A stretch of DNA of 42,743 bases from Flavobacteriales bacterium (GTDB taxonomy: Bacteria > Bacteroidota > Bacteroidia > Flavobacteriales_F > PHOS-HE28). The notes under the pieces are model-generated. The model searched no databases. It was not told where the DNA came from and saw only the letters and a program-made list of their open reading frames with translations. Below, one piece after another: positions 8,066-21,000 of this stretch. Positions within the stretch are counted from its first letter, which is position 1, and each line of letters begins with the position of its first letter. The position numbers were made by a program, and so were the translations under genes. The stretch spans positions 1 to 42,743 of the forward strand of contig JADLBK010000049.1 in the NCBI GenBank assembly GCA_020847755.1. Direction: 5' to 3'.

Positions 8066-9028
8066 TCAGAAGTAACGGGGTGACTTGATGCGGATGGGGT
8101 CCTTGCCGAGGTCGATGCCGAGCATCACCTCATGGGAACCTCCGCTGAACCGGCGCAGGCGCGATGTGGTCATGTCGTAGGCATAGCCCACGCGGAACAC
8201 GGGCGTGATCTGGTACTCCACCATGGCGATCGCGCCGTCGCCGGTGCGGTAGCCGGCCCCCACCCAAAGCCGTTCGCGGAACAGCACGTTGCAGTTGATG
8301 TCGGCCTGGGGTGGCGCCGCGGGCTCCACCTTCAGGAGGATGGAAGGCTTGATGTCGATGCTCTCGCTCACCGGGAACACGCGGCCGGCATGCAGGTAGA
8401 AGTGACGCGTGAAGTAGTCGTCCACCACGGTGGTGTTCGCCTGGCTCACCTGGTCGTCGGCGCTGTAGAGATTGGGCACCGAGAGGCCGACGTACGTGCG
8501 TGGGTCGTGCCAGTAGAGGCCGAAGCCGAACTTGCCCACCAGCGCGTTCTTCAGGTTCTGCGCGTACACCGCATCATCCTCGTCCCAGTAGGTGAGCTCG
8601 CTGAGGCGCGCGGAGTACACCGACAGCCCCGCCCGGAGACCGAAGGCCAGGCGGCTCGCACCACCGGTGCGGATGCTGTAGGCATAGTGGCCGGAGATGT
8701 CGAGGTCGCGGCTGATGCCGATCTGGTCATGCACCACCGAGAGCCCGAGGCCCATGCGGTTGTTCCAGAGCGGACCGTCCACGGCGGCCATGCTCGTGCG
8801 TGGCGCGCCGGGCATGTTCGTCCATTGCTCACGATGGAGCAGGCTGCCGCTCACGTAGGGATGGCTGCCGGCATAGGCCGGATTGAGGAAGAGCCCGTTG
8901 AACATGTACTGGCTCACCATCACCTCCTGCTGGGCGCGGAGCGGGGCTCCGGCGAGCAGGACGAACAGCAGGGGCAGGATGCGGTGCATGGCGGAGGGTG
9001 TTGTCGTTCGTTCCATGGAGCGGTTCAT
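8066..9028 (-). CDS. PorP/SprF family T9SS outer-membrane protein
   Basis: The 320-aa product has the family opening VMVSQYMFNGLFLNPAYAGS soon after a signal peptide (HRILPLLFVLLAGAPLRAQ) and alternating barrel strands to the C-terminal FRVGYAYDMTTSRL and VMLGIDLGKDP. SprF of Flavobacterium johnsoniae is needed for secretion of SprB and is encoded directly after it; type B sorting domains generally depend on such a partner. Here the gene follows the giant adhesin with an ATGA overlap (ATG 9028-9026, TGA 9027-9025), which favours the start at 9028. Starts at 9016 and 8989 are also in frame, and 8989 would give a more compact signal peptide. It is the likely dedicated export partner of the 4113-aa protein. 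Confidence 0.92.
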   Translation of the reverse strand: MNRSMERTTTPSAMHRILPLLFVLLAGAPLRAQQEVMVSQYMFNGLFLNPAYAGSHPYVSGSLLHREQWTNMPGAPRTSMAAVDGPLWNNRMGLGLSVVHDQIGISRDLDISGHYAYSIRTGGASRLAFGLRAGLSVYSARLSELTYWDEDDAVYAQNLKNALVGKFGFGLYWHDPRTYVGLSVPNLYSADDQVSQANTTVVDDYFTRHFYLHAGRVFPVSESIDIKPSILLKVEPAAPPQADINCNVLFRERLWVGAGYRTGDGAIAMVEYQITPVFRVGYAYDMTTSRLRRFSGGSHEVMLGIDLGKDPIRIKSPRYF

Positions 9029-12000
9029 CGGCGGAGGTCCACGTAGTTCTGCATCGGTGCGCCGTCCGGGGTCAGCGTCAGCACCACGAAGTAGGTGCCG
9101 TTGGGCAGGGGCTCACCCTGCTGGTTCTCGCCGCTCCAGTCATTGGTGTAGCGCACGCGGTCGTACACCACGTTGCCCCAGCGGTTGTAGATGATGATGC
9201 GGTTGTCCGGATAGGCCTCGAGACCCTGCACCACGTAGCTGTCGTTGCTGCCATCCCCGTTCGGGGTGAAGCCCGTCGGCATCACCACGTCCATGGGTTG
9301 GTCAAGGGTGAAGGAGAGGGTGATGGAGCAGCCGTTCGCATCGGTGATCGTGACGGTGTACGTACCGGCGGCCAGACCGTTCACCGAAGCTTCATCCGCA
9401 CCGGTGCTCCACGCGAAGCTGTACGGCGCCGTTCCACCATCGGGGGTCACCGTGATGCTGCCATCGTTGCTGCCGTGGCCACTGAGGTTGTAGCCGTTGG
9501 AGTAGGTCACCACCAGGCTGTCCACGGTCAGTGTGGCGCCATCGTTCACGGTGAACGCACTGTTCCAGCTGCATCCGGCGGCATCGCTCACCGTGACCGT
9601 GTAGGTGCCTGCGGCCAGTCCGCTGAGGTCCTCGGAGCCGGCGCCGGTGTTCCACAGGAAGTTGTAAGGCAACGTACCGCTCGTGACGGTGAGGTCGATG
9701 GCCCCCGTGGCCACGGCCAGGCAGCTGGCATCGTTCACGATGGCTTCGGCGACGAGCGCAGGTCCGCCCTCCACCTGCACGGACAGTGCGGCGATGCAGC
9801 CGTTGAGGTCGGTGATGGTCACCGCGTAGGTGCCGGCGCTGACGCTGCTGAGGTCCTCGCTCATCGCGCCATGCGCCCAGTCGAAGGTGTAGGGTGCGCC
9901 GCCCCCCTGGACGGTGAGGTCCACGGCGCCATTGGTCTGGCCGCATCCGGCGGCCGTGGCGCTGTAGGTGGCGTCGATGGCCGTGGCCGCGATGAGGTCC
10001 GCGCAGCCCTGGGCCTGGCATCCGTTCGCATCGGTCACCGTGAGGCAGTAGGTGCCTGCACCGAGCGCGGCGATGCTGTCAGCGGTGCTGCTGAAGCTGC
10101 CCGGACCCGTCCAGAGATAGGTGTAGCCGCCCGCACCACCGCTGGCCAGCGCTGTGAGGAGGCCGTCGTTGACACCTGCGCAGCTCGTGTTGCTGCCACT
10201 GGGGTAGGTGAAGGCGATGGGCATCGGCACCACCGGGGTCGGGGCCGTAAGCGTCACGTCCTGCACGCTGACACAGCCGTTCATGTCGGTCACCGTGAGG
10301 GTGTAGAGGCCGGCCGCGAGGCCGCTCAGCGTGTCCGAACTGCTGGAGAAGCCGTTCGGGCCGGACCAGGTGAGCTGTTCGCCGCCGTTGCCGCCGAGCA
10401 CGGTGACGCCCACCGCCGCATCGCTCGATCCGTCGCAGCTCGTGTTGAAGCCGTTGAAGGTGGCGATGTCCAGCAGGGCGGTCAGCGCACTGTCCGGCTC
10501 GGTGAGCGTGATGTTCAGAAGCGTTGCGCACTGGTTCGCATCGGTGATCACCACTTCATAGTCGCCGGCGATCACACCGCTCAGGTCCTCGGTGGCGTAG
10601 CTGGTGCTGTCGGGCCCGCGCCAGTCGAAGCTGTACGGCGCGGTGCCACCACTGATGGCGAGATCGATGGTGCCGTCGCTGCCGCCCAGGCAGCTGATGT
10701 TCGTGCCACTGGGGAAGGCCTGAGCCGAAAGGCTGCCGTCCATGGGCTGCGCGGGTTCGCTCAGGGTGAAGCTCGTATCGCGCTGGCAGCCGTTGCCATC
10801 GGTCACGGTGAGCGTGTAGGTGCCGGCCACGAGGGCGGTGAGGGTGTCGGCACCGTTCGCGCTGAAACCGTTCGGTCCGCTCCACAGGTGGTCCAACGTG
10901 CCGGCCCCACCGGTGGCGAGCACCGCGATCACGCCGGTACTGTCGCCGGCGCAGGCGATGTTGGTGCCTCCGGTCTGGCTCACGTAGGTGCTGAGGTCGA
11001 TCGGTGCGCTGGCCGACATCGTCGTGCTCCAGCTTCCGCTGCAGGAACCGGCGTCGAGCACTGTCACTGCGTAGGTGCCGCCCGCGAGGCCCGAGGGATC
11101 CTCGCTGGTGGACGTGAACCCGTTGGGGCCGCTCCAGGCGAAGGTGTAGGGCAGCACACCGCCGGAGACCTCCAGGTCGATGCTGCCATCGCTTCCTCCA
11201 TCGCACACGGTCCCGCTGTTGTTGAGCGTGGCCTGCAAGGGCTGCGGCGCGATGAGCAGCGCCTGCTGCGCGCTCGTGCAGCCGTTGTCATCCACGATGG
11301 TCACCATGTAGGTGCCTGCGGCCAGGCCGCTGAGATCCTCGGTGACCGCGGCGAAACCGCCGGGTCCGCTCCAGGCGAACTGGTACGGGGCGAGGCCACC
11401 GCTCACGGTGAGGTCGATGGTGCCATCCGCGACGCCGCAGCTCACGTGGAAGCCGTTGCCGGCATCGCTCAGCACCAGGTCGCCGTCGAAGGCCGGCGGT
11501 GCGCTCAGCGCAATGCTCTGCGTGGCGGAGCAGCCGGTGGCGTCGCTGACGACCACCGTGTACGTTCCTGCACCCAGTCCCGTGATGGTGGCCGTGTTGG
11601 CGGCGAAGCCGTTCGGTCCGCTCCAGGCATACTGCAAGGCACCGCTGCCGCCCGCGACGCTTGCGGTGATGCTTCCGGCCTCACTGCCGGAGCAGGGCAG
11701 GGTGAAGCCTCCGCCGAAGAGGGCGGCTTGCAGGTCCACCGTGATCGGTACCGGTGCGGTGAGGGTCGCATCGACGTTGGTGGTGCAGCCGTTCATGTCG
11801 GTGATGGTGGCCGCATAAGTGCCCGCAGCGAGGCCGCTCGGATCCTCGTCATTGCTCATGTAACCGTTCGGGCCGCTCCAGACCACGTAGTAGGGTGCGG
11901 TGCCGCCCTGGGGGGCGAGGTCGATCCATCCATCCGTGGCGCCGTCGCAGCTCACACCGGTGCCGCCGCCGAGCACGCTCGTGGTGATGGTCCCATCCAC

Positions 12001-15000
12001 CGGCGCTGGTGCGGTGAGGGTGATGGATTGTTGCGCGGTGCAGCCCACGAGGTCGGTCACGTTGATCGTGTAGGTGCCGGCCAGCAGGCCCGTGGGGTCC
12101 TGCACGTTGGCGGCGAAGCCATTGGGACCGCTCCAGCTGACGCCATAGGGGGCGAGACCGCCCGCGATCGTGGCGTCCACCGATCCGGTGTACGCACCGT
12201 CGCAGCTGGTGTTGGCACCACCTGGCCACACGCTGGCCAGCAGACCCACGTTCAGGGGCGCCGGTGCCACGAGCGAATACTGTTCAAGGTGGCCGCACCC
12301 GTTGGCGTCGGTGATGATCACGAAGTAGTTGCCCGCGGGCACCCCGGTGATGTCCTCATCGCTGCTGGCGAAGCCGTTCGGCCCGGTCCAGCTGAACTGG
12401 TAGCCCGGGGTGCCTCCGGTCACGTCGATGTCCAGGGCTCCGTTGGAAGCACCGGCACAGCTCACCTGGTAACCGCCGGGGTAGCCGCTCATCAGCGAGC
12501 TCACCATGAACATGCCGGGTTCCTGCACGTTCACCGGGTGCACCGACGAGCAGCCGTTCGCATCGGTGATCGTGGCCACGTACACGCCGGCAGGCAGCTG
12601 GGCGATGTCCTCGCTCGTCGAGATGAAGCCGTTGGGCCCGCTCCAGTTGAACATCATCGGGGCGGTCCCTCCCGCGGCAGTGAGGTCGATCGCCCCATCG
12701 GCGTTGCCCTGGCAGAGGGCGTCCTGCACCAGTTGGGTGGCGGTGATGGCTGCGGGTTCATCGAGCAGGAAGCTTGTGCTGGCGGTGCAGCCGTTGGCAT
12801 CCAGTACGGTCACCGAGTAGCTGCCGGCAGCAAGGCCCGAGGGATCCTCGGTGGTGCTGACGTATGCGTTGGGTCCGGTCCATTGGACGATGCTGCCGCC
12901 CGCGCCGCCGCTGATGTGCAGGTCGATGCTGCCATCGGAACCGCCTGCGCAGGAGATGGCCGTGCCACCCACCGTGGTGCTCGGGTCACCGGTGAGCACC
13001 AGGGCGTCCGGCTCGGTGAGCGTCGTGCCCGCGTTCACCACACACCCATTGGCATCCGTGATCGTCGCGGTGTAGGTGCCTGAGATGAGGTTGAACTGAT
13101 CGGCACCTGTGGCCGTGAAACCGTTGGGTCCGGTCCAGGTGACGCTGAACGGAGCGTTGCCGCCCGTGAGGCTGAGGTCGATCGAGCCGGACGCGGCACC
13201 ATGGCAGGAGATGGCATCCCCGCTGGCGGTCTGGCTGAGCGCGATGGAGGAGGCGATCGGGTCGGGCTCTTCGAGCACGATCGTCGCCGCCGCGGTGCAG
13301 CCGTTCGCATCCGTGACCAGGAGGTCGTAGGTGCCGGCGGCCAGGCCGGAGAGGTCCTCGCTGGTGGCGCTGAAGCCGTTCGGTCCGGTCCACACGAAGG
13401 TGTGGGGTGCCGTGCCACCGAGGACCGTGGCGTCGATGACACCGTCCGACCCGCCGGCACAGCTGATCTCGGTGCCATTGTGCTTGGGCGCGATGGCCAG
13501 CACGTTCAAGGGGGTGGGCGCGGTCAGTGTCCAGTTCTCGGTCGTGGCGCATCCGTTCGCATCGGTCACCGTCATTGTGTAGGTGCCTGCGGAAAGGCCC
13601 GTCAGGTCCTCGTCCGTGCTGGTGAAGCCGTTGGGGCCGGTCCACGCAAAGGTGTATGGTGGGGTGGCGCCGGAGACGTTGACCGCGATGCTGCCGTCGG
13701 TGGCTCCCACGCAGCTCACACCGGAACCGTTGATGTCGCTCAGCACGGCCGCGATGGTGAAGAGCCCGGGCTGCACGACACTGAAGGTGCGCTGGATGCC
13801 GCATCCGTTCGCATCCGTCACGGTCACGGTGTACACACCGGCGGTCAGCCCGTTCACGTCATCCGTGTTCGCTGAGTAGCCGTTCGGTCCGGTCCAGGTC
13901 ATCTGGTACGGCGCCGTGCCGCCGGTGACCGACAGGTCGATGGCGCCGTCCGCAGCACCCTGGCAGGCGGCGGGGATGATGGTGGCCGTGGCCCCGAGCA
14001 CCGGGGGTTCGTTGAGCAGGAAGCTCGTGGAGGTGGTGCAGCCATTGCCGTCGTTCACCATCAGGGCGTACGAACCGGCGCTCAGTCCCGTCACATCCTC
14101 CAGACCGGTCTGGTTGCCCCACTGATCGCTCCAGAAGTAGTTGTACGGCCAGGTGCCGCCGCTCACCGTCACGTCGATCCATCCGTCCTCACCACCGTGG
14201 CAGGAGATGTTGGTGCCCGAGTGATCGCTCACCGCGCTGGTGATGGAGAGCGGAGCGGCCGGTTGGGTGATGGTCACCGGGATCTGCTTCGGGATCGCGC
14301 AACCATTGTTGTCCACCACGTCGGCGGTCCAGGTGCCCGCGCTCAGACCTGTGGCCAGCGCTCCGGTCTGCACCGGGCTCGTGTTCCACGTGATGCTGAA
14401 GCTTCCGCTACCGCCGGTCACCTCGATCTCGGCGAAGCCGTCGCTACCGCCATGGCAGCTCACCATGCCCAGGTTCTCCACATAGGGCAGGATGGTGGCC
14501 GCAGGCTGTGCGATCGTCACCACTGTGCTGGCGCTGCATCCGTTGGCATCCTGCACCGTGGCGGTGTAGCTGCCGGCGAAGAGGTTCGAGGCGGTGGCCC
14601 CCGTCTGCACAGGGGTGCTGTTCCATGTGATGGTATACGGTGCGGTGCCGCCCGTGGCGCTCACGGTGGCGGAGCCGCTGTTCGCACCGTGGCAGAGCAC
14701 GTCCGTGATGATGGTCGCCGACAGCGCGAGCGGTGCGGCGGGCCCGCCGATGGACACGGACGAGGATGTCGTGCATCCGTTCGCATCCGTCGCGGTCACG
14801 GTCCAGTTGCCTTGCGCAAGACCGTTGGCCGTGGCGCCGAACTGGATCGGAGCGGTGTTCCAGGCGTAGGTGTAGGGCGCAGTGCCGCCCGATGCGCTCA
14901 CCGTGGCCTGTCCGTTCGCACTGCCGAAGCAGCTCTGGTCGGTGGTGGACACCGTGCTGAGGCTCAGTGCTGAGGCGGGCGCGGTCACCACGGCCTGCGC

Positions 15001-18000
15001 GGTGGCGGTGCATCCGTTGCCGTCCGTCACGGTCACCACATAGGTGCCCGGGCCCACATTGTTCAACAGCGCGCCATTCTGAACGGGGATGCTGTTCCAG
15101 ATGTAGCTCACGAGGCCCGTGCCGCCCGAGGAAGTGGCCGCAGCACCGCCATCGGTGAGTCCGAAGCAGCTCACACCATCCGTGCTGACGATCGAAGCGG
15201 TCAAGGATGCGGCCGGTGCGCTGATGGTGGCGCTCACCAGCGCGCTGCAGCCATTGGCGTCCACCACGGTGCACAGGTGGGTGCCCGCTGCGAGCCCCGT
15301 GGCCTGCGGCGTGTTCTGGACCGGTGTCGTGTTCCAGGAGTACGTGTAGGGCGCGGTGCCCAGCGAAGCGGCGACTTCCGCGGAGCCGGTGGCCTGGCCG
15401 AAGCAGCCCGCGTCGGTGGTCGCGATCAGCGCGGCCGTCAGCGCACCGGCAGGTGCGGCGATGGACGCGTTCACCGAGGTGGTGCATCCGTAGGCATCGG
15501 TGATCGTGCAGGTCCACGAGCCGGCACCGAGGCCGCTCGCGGTGGCACTGGTCTGAATGGGAACCGTGTTCCAGCTGTACGTGTAGGGGGGCGTTCCGCC
15601 GTTGGCGGACACGCTGGCGCTGCCGGTGTTGCCCGCGCACGCCACGTCGGTGGTGCCCGTAACGGCACCCGTCAATGGTGCCGCGGGTTGGGTCACCAGC
15701 ACGTTGGCGGTCGTCGTGCATCCGTTCGCATCGGTCACGGTGCAGGTCCAGGGGCCTGCGGTGAGGCCCGTGGCCGTTTGGGTGTTCTGCGCCGGTGTCG
15801 TGTTCCAGCTGTAGGTGTAGGGACCGGTGCCACCGGTGACGTTCACCGAGGCGCTTCCGCTGTTGCCACCATGACAGGCCACGGCGTTCACCGGGGAGGC
15901 GATGGCGTTCAATGCAGCGGCCGGCTCAGCGATGATGGCGTCCACGCTCGTGGTGCAGCCATGGTCGTCGGTGACGGTACAGGTCCATGGGCCGGCGGCA
16001 AGCCCGGTCGCCGTGGCGTTCGTTTGGGCGGGCACCGTGTTCCAGGAATAGGAATACGGGGCCGTGCCACCGCTGCTGTTCACCGTGGCGCTTCCGGTCG
16101 TTCCGTTGTGGCAACCCACGTCGCTGATGCTGCCGATCCCGGCGCTGAGGGCGGCGGTGGGTTCAGCGATCGTGGCGCCGACCTGTGCCGTGCATCCGTT
16201 CGCATCGGTCACGGTCACGGTCCACGTTCCTGCCGCGAGCCCCGAGGCGTTCGGCGAGAACTGCGCGGGCGTGGTGTTCCACGCGAACTGATGCGGTGCG
16301 ACCCCACCGGAGACCGCGGCGGTGGCAGTGCCCGTCTGGCCGCCGTGGCACAGCACATCCGCCGTGGTGGGCACGGTGGGCAAGAGCGCGGCGGGGCTGG
16401 TGATCATCACGGAGGCGTTCGCGGCGCAGCCGTTCGCATCCGTTACGGTCAGCGTGTGCGACCCAGCGGAGAGCCCGTTCACGTCCTCGCTGTTCGAGGC
16501 AAAGCCGTTCGGTCCGGACCAGATGGGCGTCAAGGGTGCCACGCCTCCGGTGATGGTGGCATCGATGGTGCCATCCGACGCAGCGAAGCACGACACGCCG
16601 AAGCCGTTGCCCTGGTCTGCTGCGCTCAACTGGATCTGCAGCGCTTGAGGGGCGTTCAGGGCTATGGTCTCGGAACTGGAGCATCCGTTGTCGTCCGTGA
16701 CGACGAACGTGTAGGTTCCCGCAGCGAGCCCGCTGATGTCCTCGGCCGCACTGGTGAAAGCATTGGGGCCGGTCCAGGAGAAGGTGTACGGCGGCGTGGC
16801 CCCGCTGACGGTCATGGCGATGCTGCCGTCGGTGGCTCCAGGGCAGCTCACATGCGCACCACCCGTGTAGGTGGGCACGTTGGCGCTGATGCTGAAGAGC
16901 CCGGGCTGGTTCACGTTCCAGCTGCTGGTGTGCACACATCCGTTGGCATCGGTCACGGTCACCTGGTACACGCCGGCGGCCAGGTTGCTGATGTCGCCCG
17001 TGGAGGCGGTGAAGCCACCAGGTCCGGTCCAGTCATGCGCATAGGGCGCAGTGCCTCCGGTGGTGGTGAGGTCCACCGCGCCATCGCTGGCGCCCTGGCA
17101 GGCAGCGGCCGTGATGGAGGCCGTGGTACCGATGGCGGCTGACGGCTGACCCACCGTGGCCTGCACGGTGGTGGTGCAGCCGCGTGCATCCGTCACCGTG
17201 CAGGTCCAGGTACCGGCCGCAAGGTTCGTGGCCGTGGCACCGGCCTGGACGGGGCTCGTGTTCCAGCTGAAGGTGTAGGGGGCCGTTCCGCCGTTGCCCG
17301 AGGCCGTGGCGCCACCCGTTGCCTCACCGAAGCAGGCGGCCGGTGTGGTGGACGTGATGGAGGCCGAGAGAGCGGCCGCCGGTTGCGTGATCGTCACCGC
17401 GTGGAGGGTGGAGCATCCGTTGGCATCGATCACCGTGCAGGTCCAGATGCCTGCGGGCAGGTTGTTCGCGGTGGCACCGTTCTGCACGGGGGTCGTGTTC
17501 CATTGGAAGGTGTAGGGAGCGGTACCACCGGAGGCGTTCACCGCGGCACTGCCGTTGGAACCACCGAAGCAGCTCACCGACAGGTTCGCGCCGTTGCTCG
17601 TGCTGAGCGCGGCGGCAGGCTGGCCGATGGTGACGGTCGTGGTGGTGCTGCATCCATGCGCATCGGTCACGGTGCAGGTCCACGTGCCGGCCGTGAGGTT
17701 GATCGCCGAAGCCGTGTTCTGCGCAGGGCTCGTGTTCCATTGATAGGTGTAGGGAGCTGTTCCCCCGCTGGCGTCGGCCGTGGCGCTGCCGCTTGCACCA
17801 CCATGGCACGTTACCGCCGTTTGCGCGGTGATCGATGCGTTCAGCAGGGCCGGTTCGGATACGGTCCAGCTTGCGGTGAAGGTGCAGCCGTTGGCATCGT
17901 TCAGGATCAGGGTGTACACCCCGGCGGCAAGACCGCTCAGGTCCTCCGCGTTGCTGGAGAAGCCGTTAGGACCGCTCCAGGCGGTGCTGTACGGACCGTT

Positions 18001-21000
18001 GCCCCCCGTGGCAGCGATCGCGATCGCGCCCGAGGCATCATTGCGGCAGGCGAGATCGCTCACGATCGCCGTGACGTTCAAGGCAGCAGGTTGGCTCAGG
18101 GTCCAGCTTGCGGTCGCGCTGCAGCCGTGCGCGTCGGTGACGATCACGGTGTAGGTGCCTGCGGTCAGGCCTCCGTTGAGGTCGGCACTGGTGCTGCTGA
18201 AGCCGCCCGGCCCGGTCCAGGCGTACGTATACGGCGATACACCGCCCGTCACCGCAAGGTCGATGCTGCCGGTGCTGCCACCGAAGCAGGTGGGAGCGGT
18301 GGTGCCGGCGGTCAAGCTCAGAGCTGCGACGGGGCCGCCGATCGTCGCGTTCACCGAGGCGGTGAGGGGGCAGCCGTTCTGGTCGGTGATCGTGGCCATG
18401 TACGTGCCAGCCACCAGACCCGTCGCCATCAGCCCGTGCTGCGGCGGTGTGGTGTTCCAATTCACCGCATAGGCTCCGCTGCCGCCGGTGATGCTGAGCA
18501 CGGCGGTGCCGGCCGCATCACCGAAGCAGCCCTCCGGCGTGGTGCTGAGCAGGTTCGCCTGGATGGGTGCGGCCGGTTGGGCGATGCTGGCTTGCACGCT
18601 GTGGGTGCATCCGTTCACATCGGTCACGGTGCAGGTCCAGGTGCCGGCGGGCAGGTTCGTGGCGGTCGCCCCCGTCTGCACCGGGCTCGTGCTCCAGGCA
18701 TACGTATAGGGGCCGGTACCGCCGGAAGCGGTCGCCGAAGCGCCGCCGGTGCTCTGCCCATGGCACAGCACGGGCGAACTGGAAGCGATGGAGGCGGTCA
18801 GTGCGGCGTTCGGTTGCCCGATGGTCACGTTCACCGTCGTGGTGCACAGGTTCACATCGGTCACCGTGCAGGTCCAGGTGCCTGCGGGCAGGTTCGTGGC
18901 GGTCGCGCCGTTCTGGGCCGGGCTGGTGTTCCAGCTGTACGCGTATGGGCCGGTGCCCCCGGTCGCGCCCACGGTGGCGCTGCCGCTGGCGTTCCCATGG
19001 CACGGCACATCGGTCTGCGCCTGCACGGTGGCGCTCAGCGGTGCGGCCGGTTGGTCGATGATGACGCTGTGCTGTGCCGTGCAACCATTCCCATCGGTCA
19101 CCGTGGCCGTCCAGCTGCCTGCAGGCAGGTTGCTGGCCGTGGCGCCATGTTGCGCAGGGGATGTGTTCCAGGTGATGCTGTGCGGAGCGGTGCCACCGCT
19201 GACCGCCACGGTGGCGCTGCCCGTGCTGTTGCCGAAGCAGCGCACATGCGTCACCAGGTTCGTGGACATGCTGATCGGCGCCGTGGGACCACCGATGCTG
19301 GCCGTGGCCGATCCGATGCAGCCGTAGCCATCGCTCACCGTCACCGTCCAGGTGCCGGGGGTGAGGGCCGTGGCCGTGGCCGCAACCTGTGCCGGTGCCG
19401 TGTTCCACGCGTAGCTGTACGGCGGGATGCCCCCGACCGCGGAGGCCGTGGCACTGCCCGCTCCATCGCCGAAGCAGGCCACCGGCGTGGTCTGTGCGAT
19501 CGAGGCCACCACCGGTGTCGCCTCCACCAGGGTCACGTTGGAGGAGGCCGTGCAGCCGTTCGCATCGGTCACGCTGAGCGTGTACGCGCCGGCGGCCAGT
19601 CCGCTGATGTCGGCCGAGCTGCTGGTGAAGCCGTTCGGCCCGGACCAGGTCGGTGCGTAGGGACCGGAACCTCCGGTGATCGTCGCATCGATGGATCCAT
19701 CACTTCCGCCGTGGCAGCTGATGTTCTGTCCGAAGGCGAGCACAGCGGGTTCGAGGTCCACGACCAGAACGCCGGGACCGATGACATTGAAGCTCTGGGT
19801 GCGGGTGCACGCTGCGTCCGTCACGGTCACCGTGTAGGTGCCGGCGGCCAGGCCGGTGAGGTCCTGCGTGCTGGCGGTGAACCCGTTGGGGCCGGTCCAG
19901 CTGTACGTGTAGGGCGCCACACCGCCGGTCGTGCTCAGGTTGATGGCACCGTTCGACTGGCCGTTGCAGAGGGGGGCGGTGATGACGGCGCTGAGCGCGA
20001 GGTTGCTCACGCGCACCTGCCGGCCCACGCTGCGCGTGCAGCTGCCGTCCGTGATGGTCACCACATAGGTGGTGGTGCTCGTGGGGGAGGCCACCGGGTT
20101 CGGACACGAGGCGCAGCTCAGGCCGGCGGCGGGGCTCCAGCTGTAGGTGCTTCCGCCGGTGACCTGCAAGGGCCAGGAACCACCCGTACAGATGGTGCCT
20201 CCCGGGGATACCGTCGCGAACAGCGTGTCCAGCAGGGGAAAGGTGAGCGAATCGAGGTTCTGTGCCGGGCAGAACGGGTTGCCCAGAATGAAGAGCAGCT
20301 CTTCGCTGTACTCATTGAGGCCGTCGATCAGCGGGTCCACCGTTCGGTCGACGAACGTCTGGTTCGCCGGGATCACGATGGATTTCGGCAGCAACGGGTT
20401 GACCGGTGGGATGGCCGTGTAGTCCGTGCCGTTGGTCGCGCTGCCCTGGATGTAGTACTGGACGCTGAGCGGCGTGGGATGGGCGAAAGGACGCTCGAAG
20501 CGCACCCAGCCCGGGTTGCATCCTTCCACGAGCTCGGGCGTGCCACTGGCCGTGAAGGCCTGCATGGTCACGTTGTTGCTCTCGATCTTTTCGATGAACA
20601 CACCGGAGTCGTATTTCCGGTCAGAGGCGTCGGCGATGACGAGCTTCAGATGGTAGCTCTGGCACGGGGTCACGGCGCTGCGTGCCACAAGGTGCCGGGT
20701 GAAGCCATCATACTGGATGGTCGCACCGCCCGCATTGTCGAAATAGTAGGCGGAGTTGCTGCCGTTGTTGACGTTGTTGATGGTGACCGGCTGGTTGCTA
20801 CCGGGGATCCGTGCGATGTTCTTTTCGTTGCCCGCGTTCGGATCGCCCACGATGCCCGGTCCGCTGATGTAGAAGCCGAACACGTCGTTGTACTGCGAAC
20901 CCACCCACTCGTTGTATTCCTCGCTGGCGAAGACGAAGTTGAAGGAGAGGCTGTCGCCGGTGGGGATGATGTCGAACTCGAACTTGCACGCATCCATCGT

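Larger units (their letters stand above)
9292..19998 (-). repeat. Array of 44 SprB-type coding repeats in three classes
   Basis: Counted by their GG-x-APY, central Trp and AGTYTVTVTDANGC motifs, the repeats fall into class B (WSGPNGFSS..EDLSGL), class A (WNTSPAQNGATATNL) and a terminal short class C (WAHGAMSEDLS, WNTGAGSEDLS, WSTGADEASV). From the N-terminus the order is B2 A5 B2 A3 B3 A9 B17 C3. Classes lie in blocks, which suggests expansion by tandem duplication within each class. Confidence 0.85.

Noticed and set aside
8998-13083. 1361-codon open frame on the plus strand opposite the adhesin
   Set aside because: It is antisense to a gene with clear domains, has a low-complexity Gly/Ala/Val/Arg/His composition and no domain. 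The repeat structure and GC bias of the adhesin keep this frame open.
15277-17142. 621-codon plus-strand frame within the adhesin
   Set aside because: Repeat-derived antisense frame with the same composition as the other shadows.
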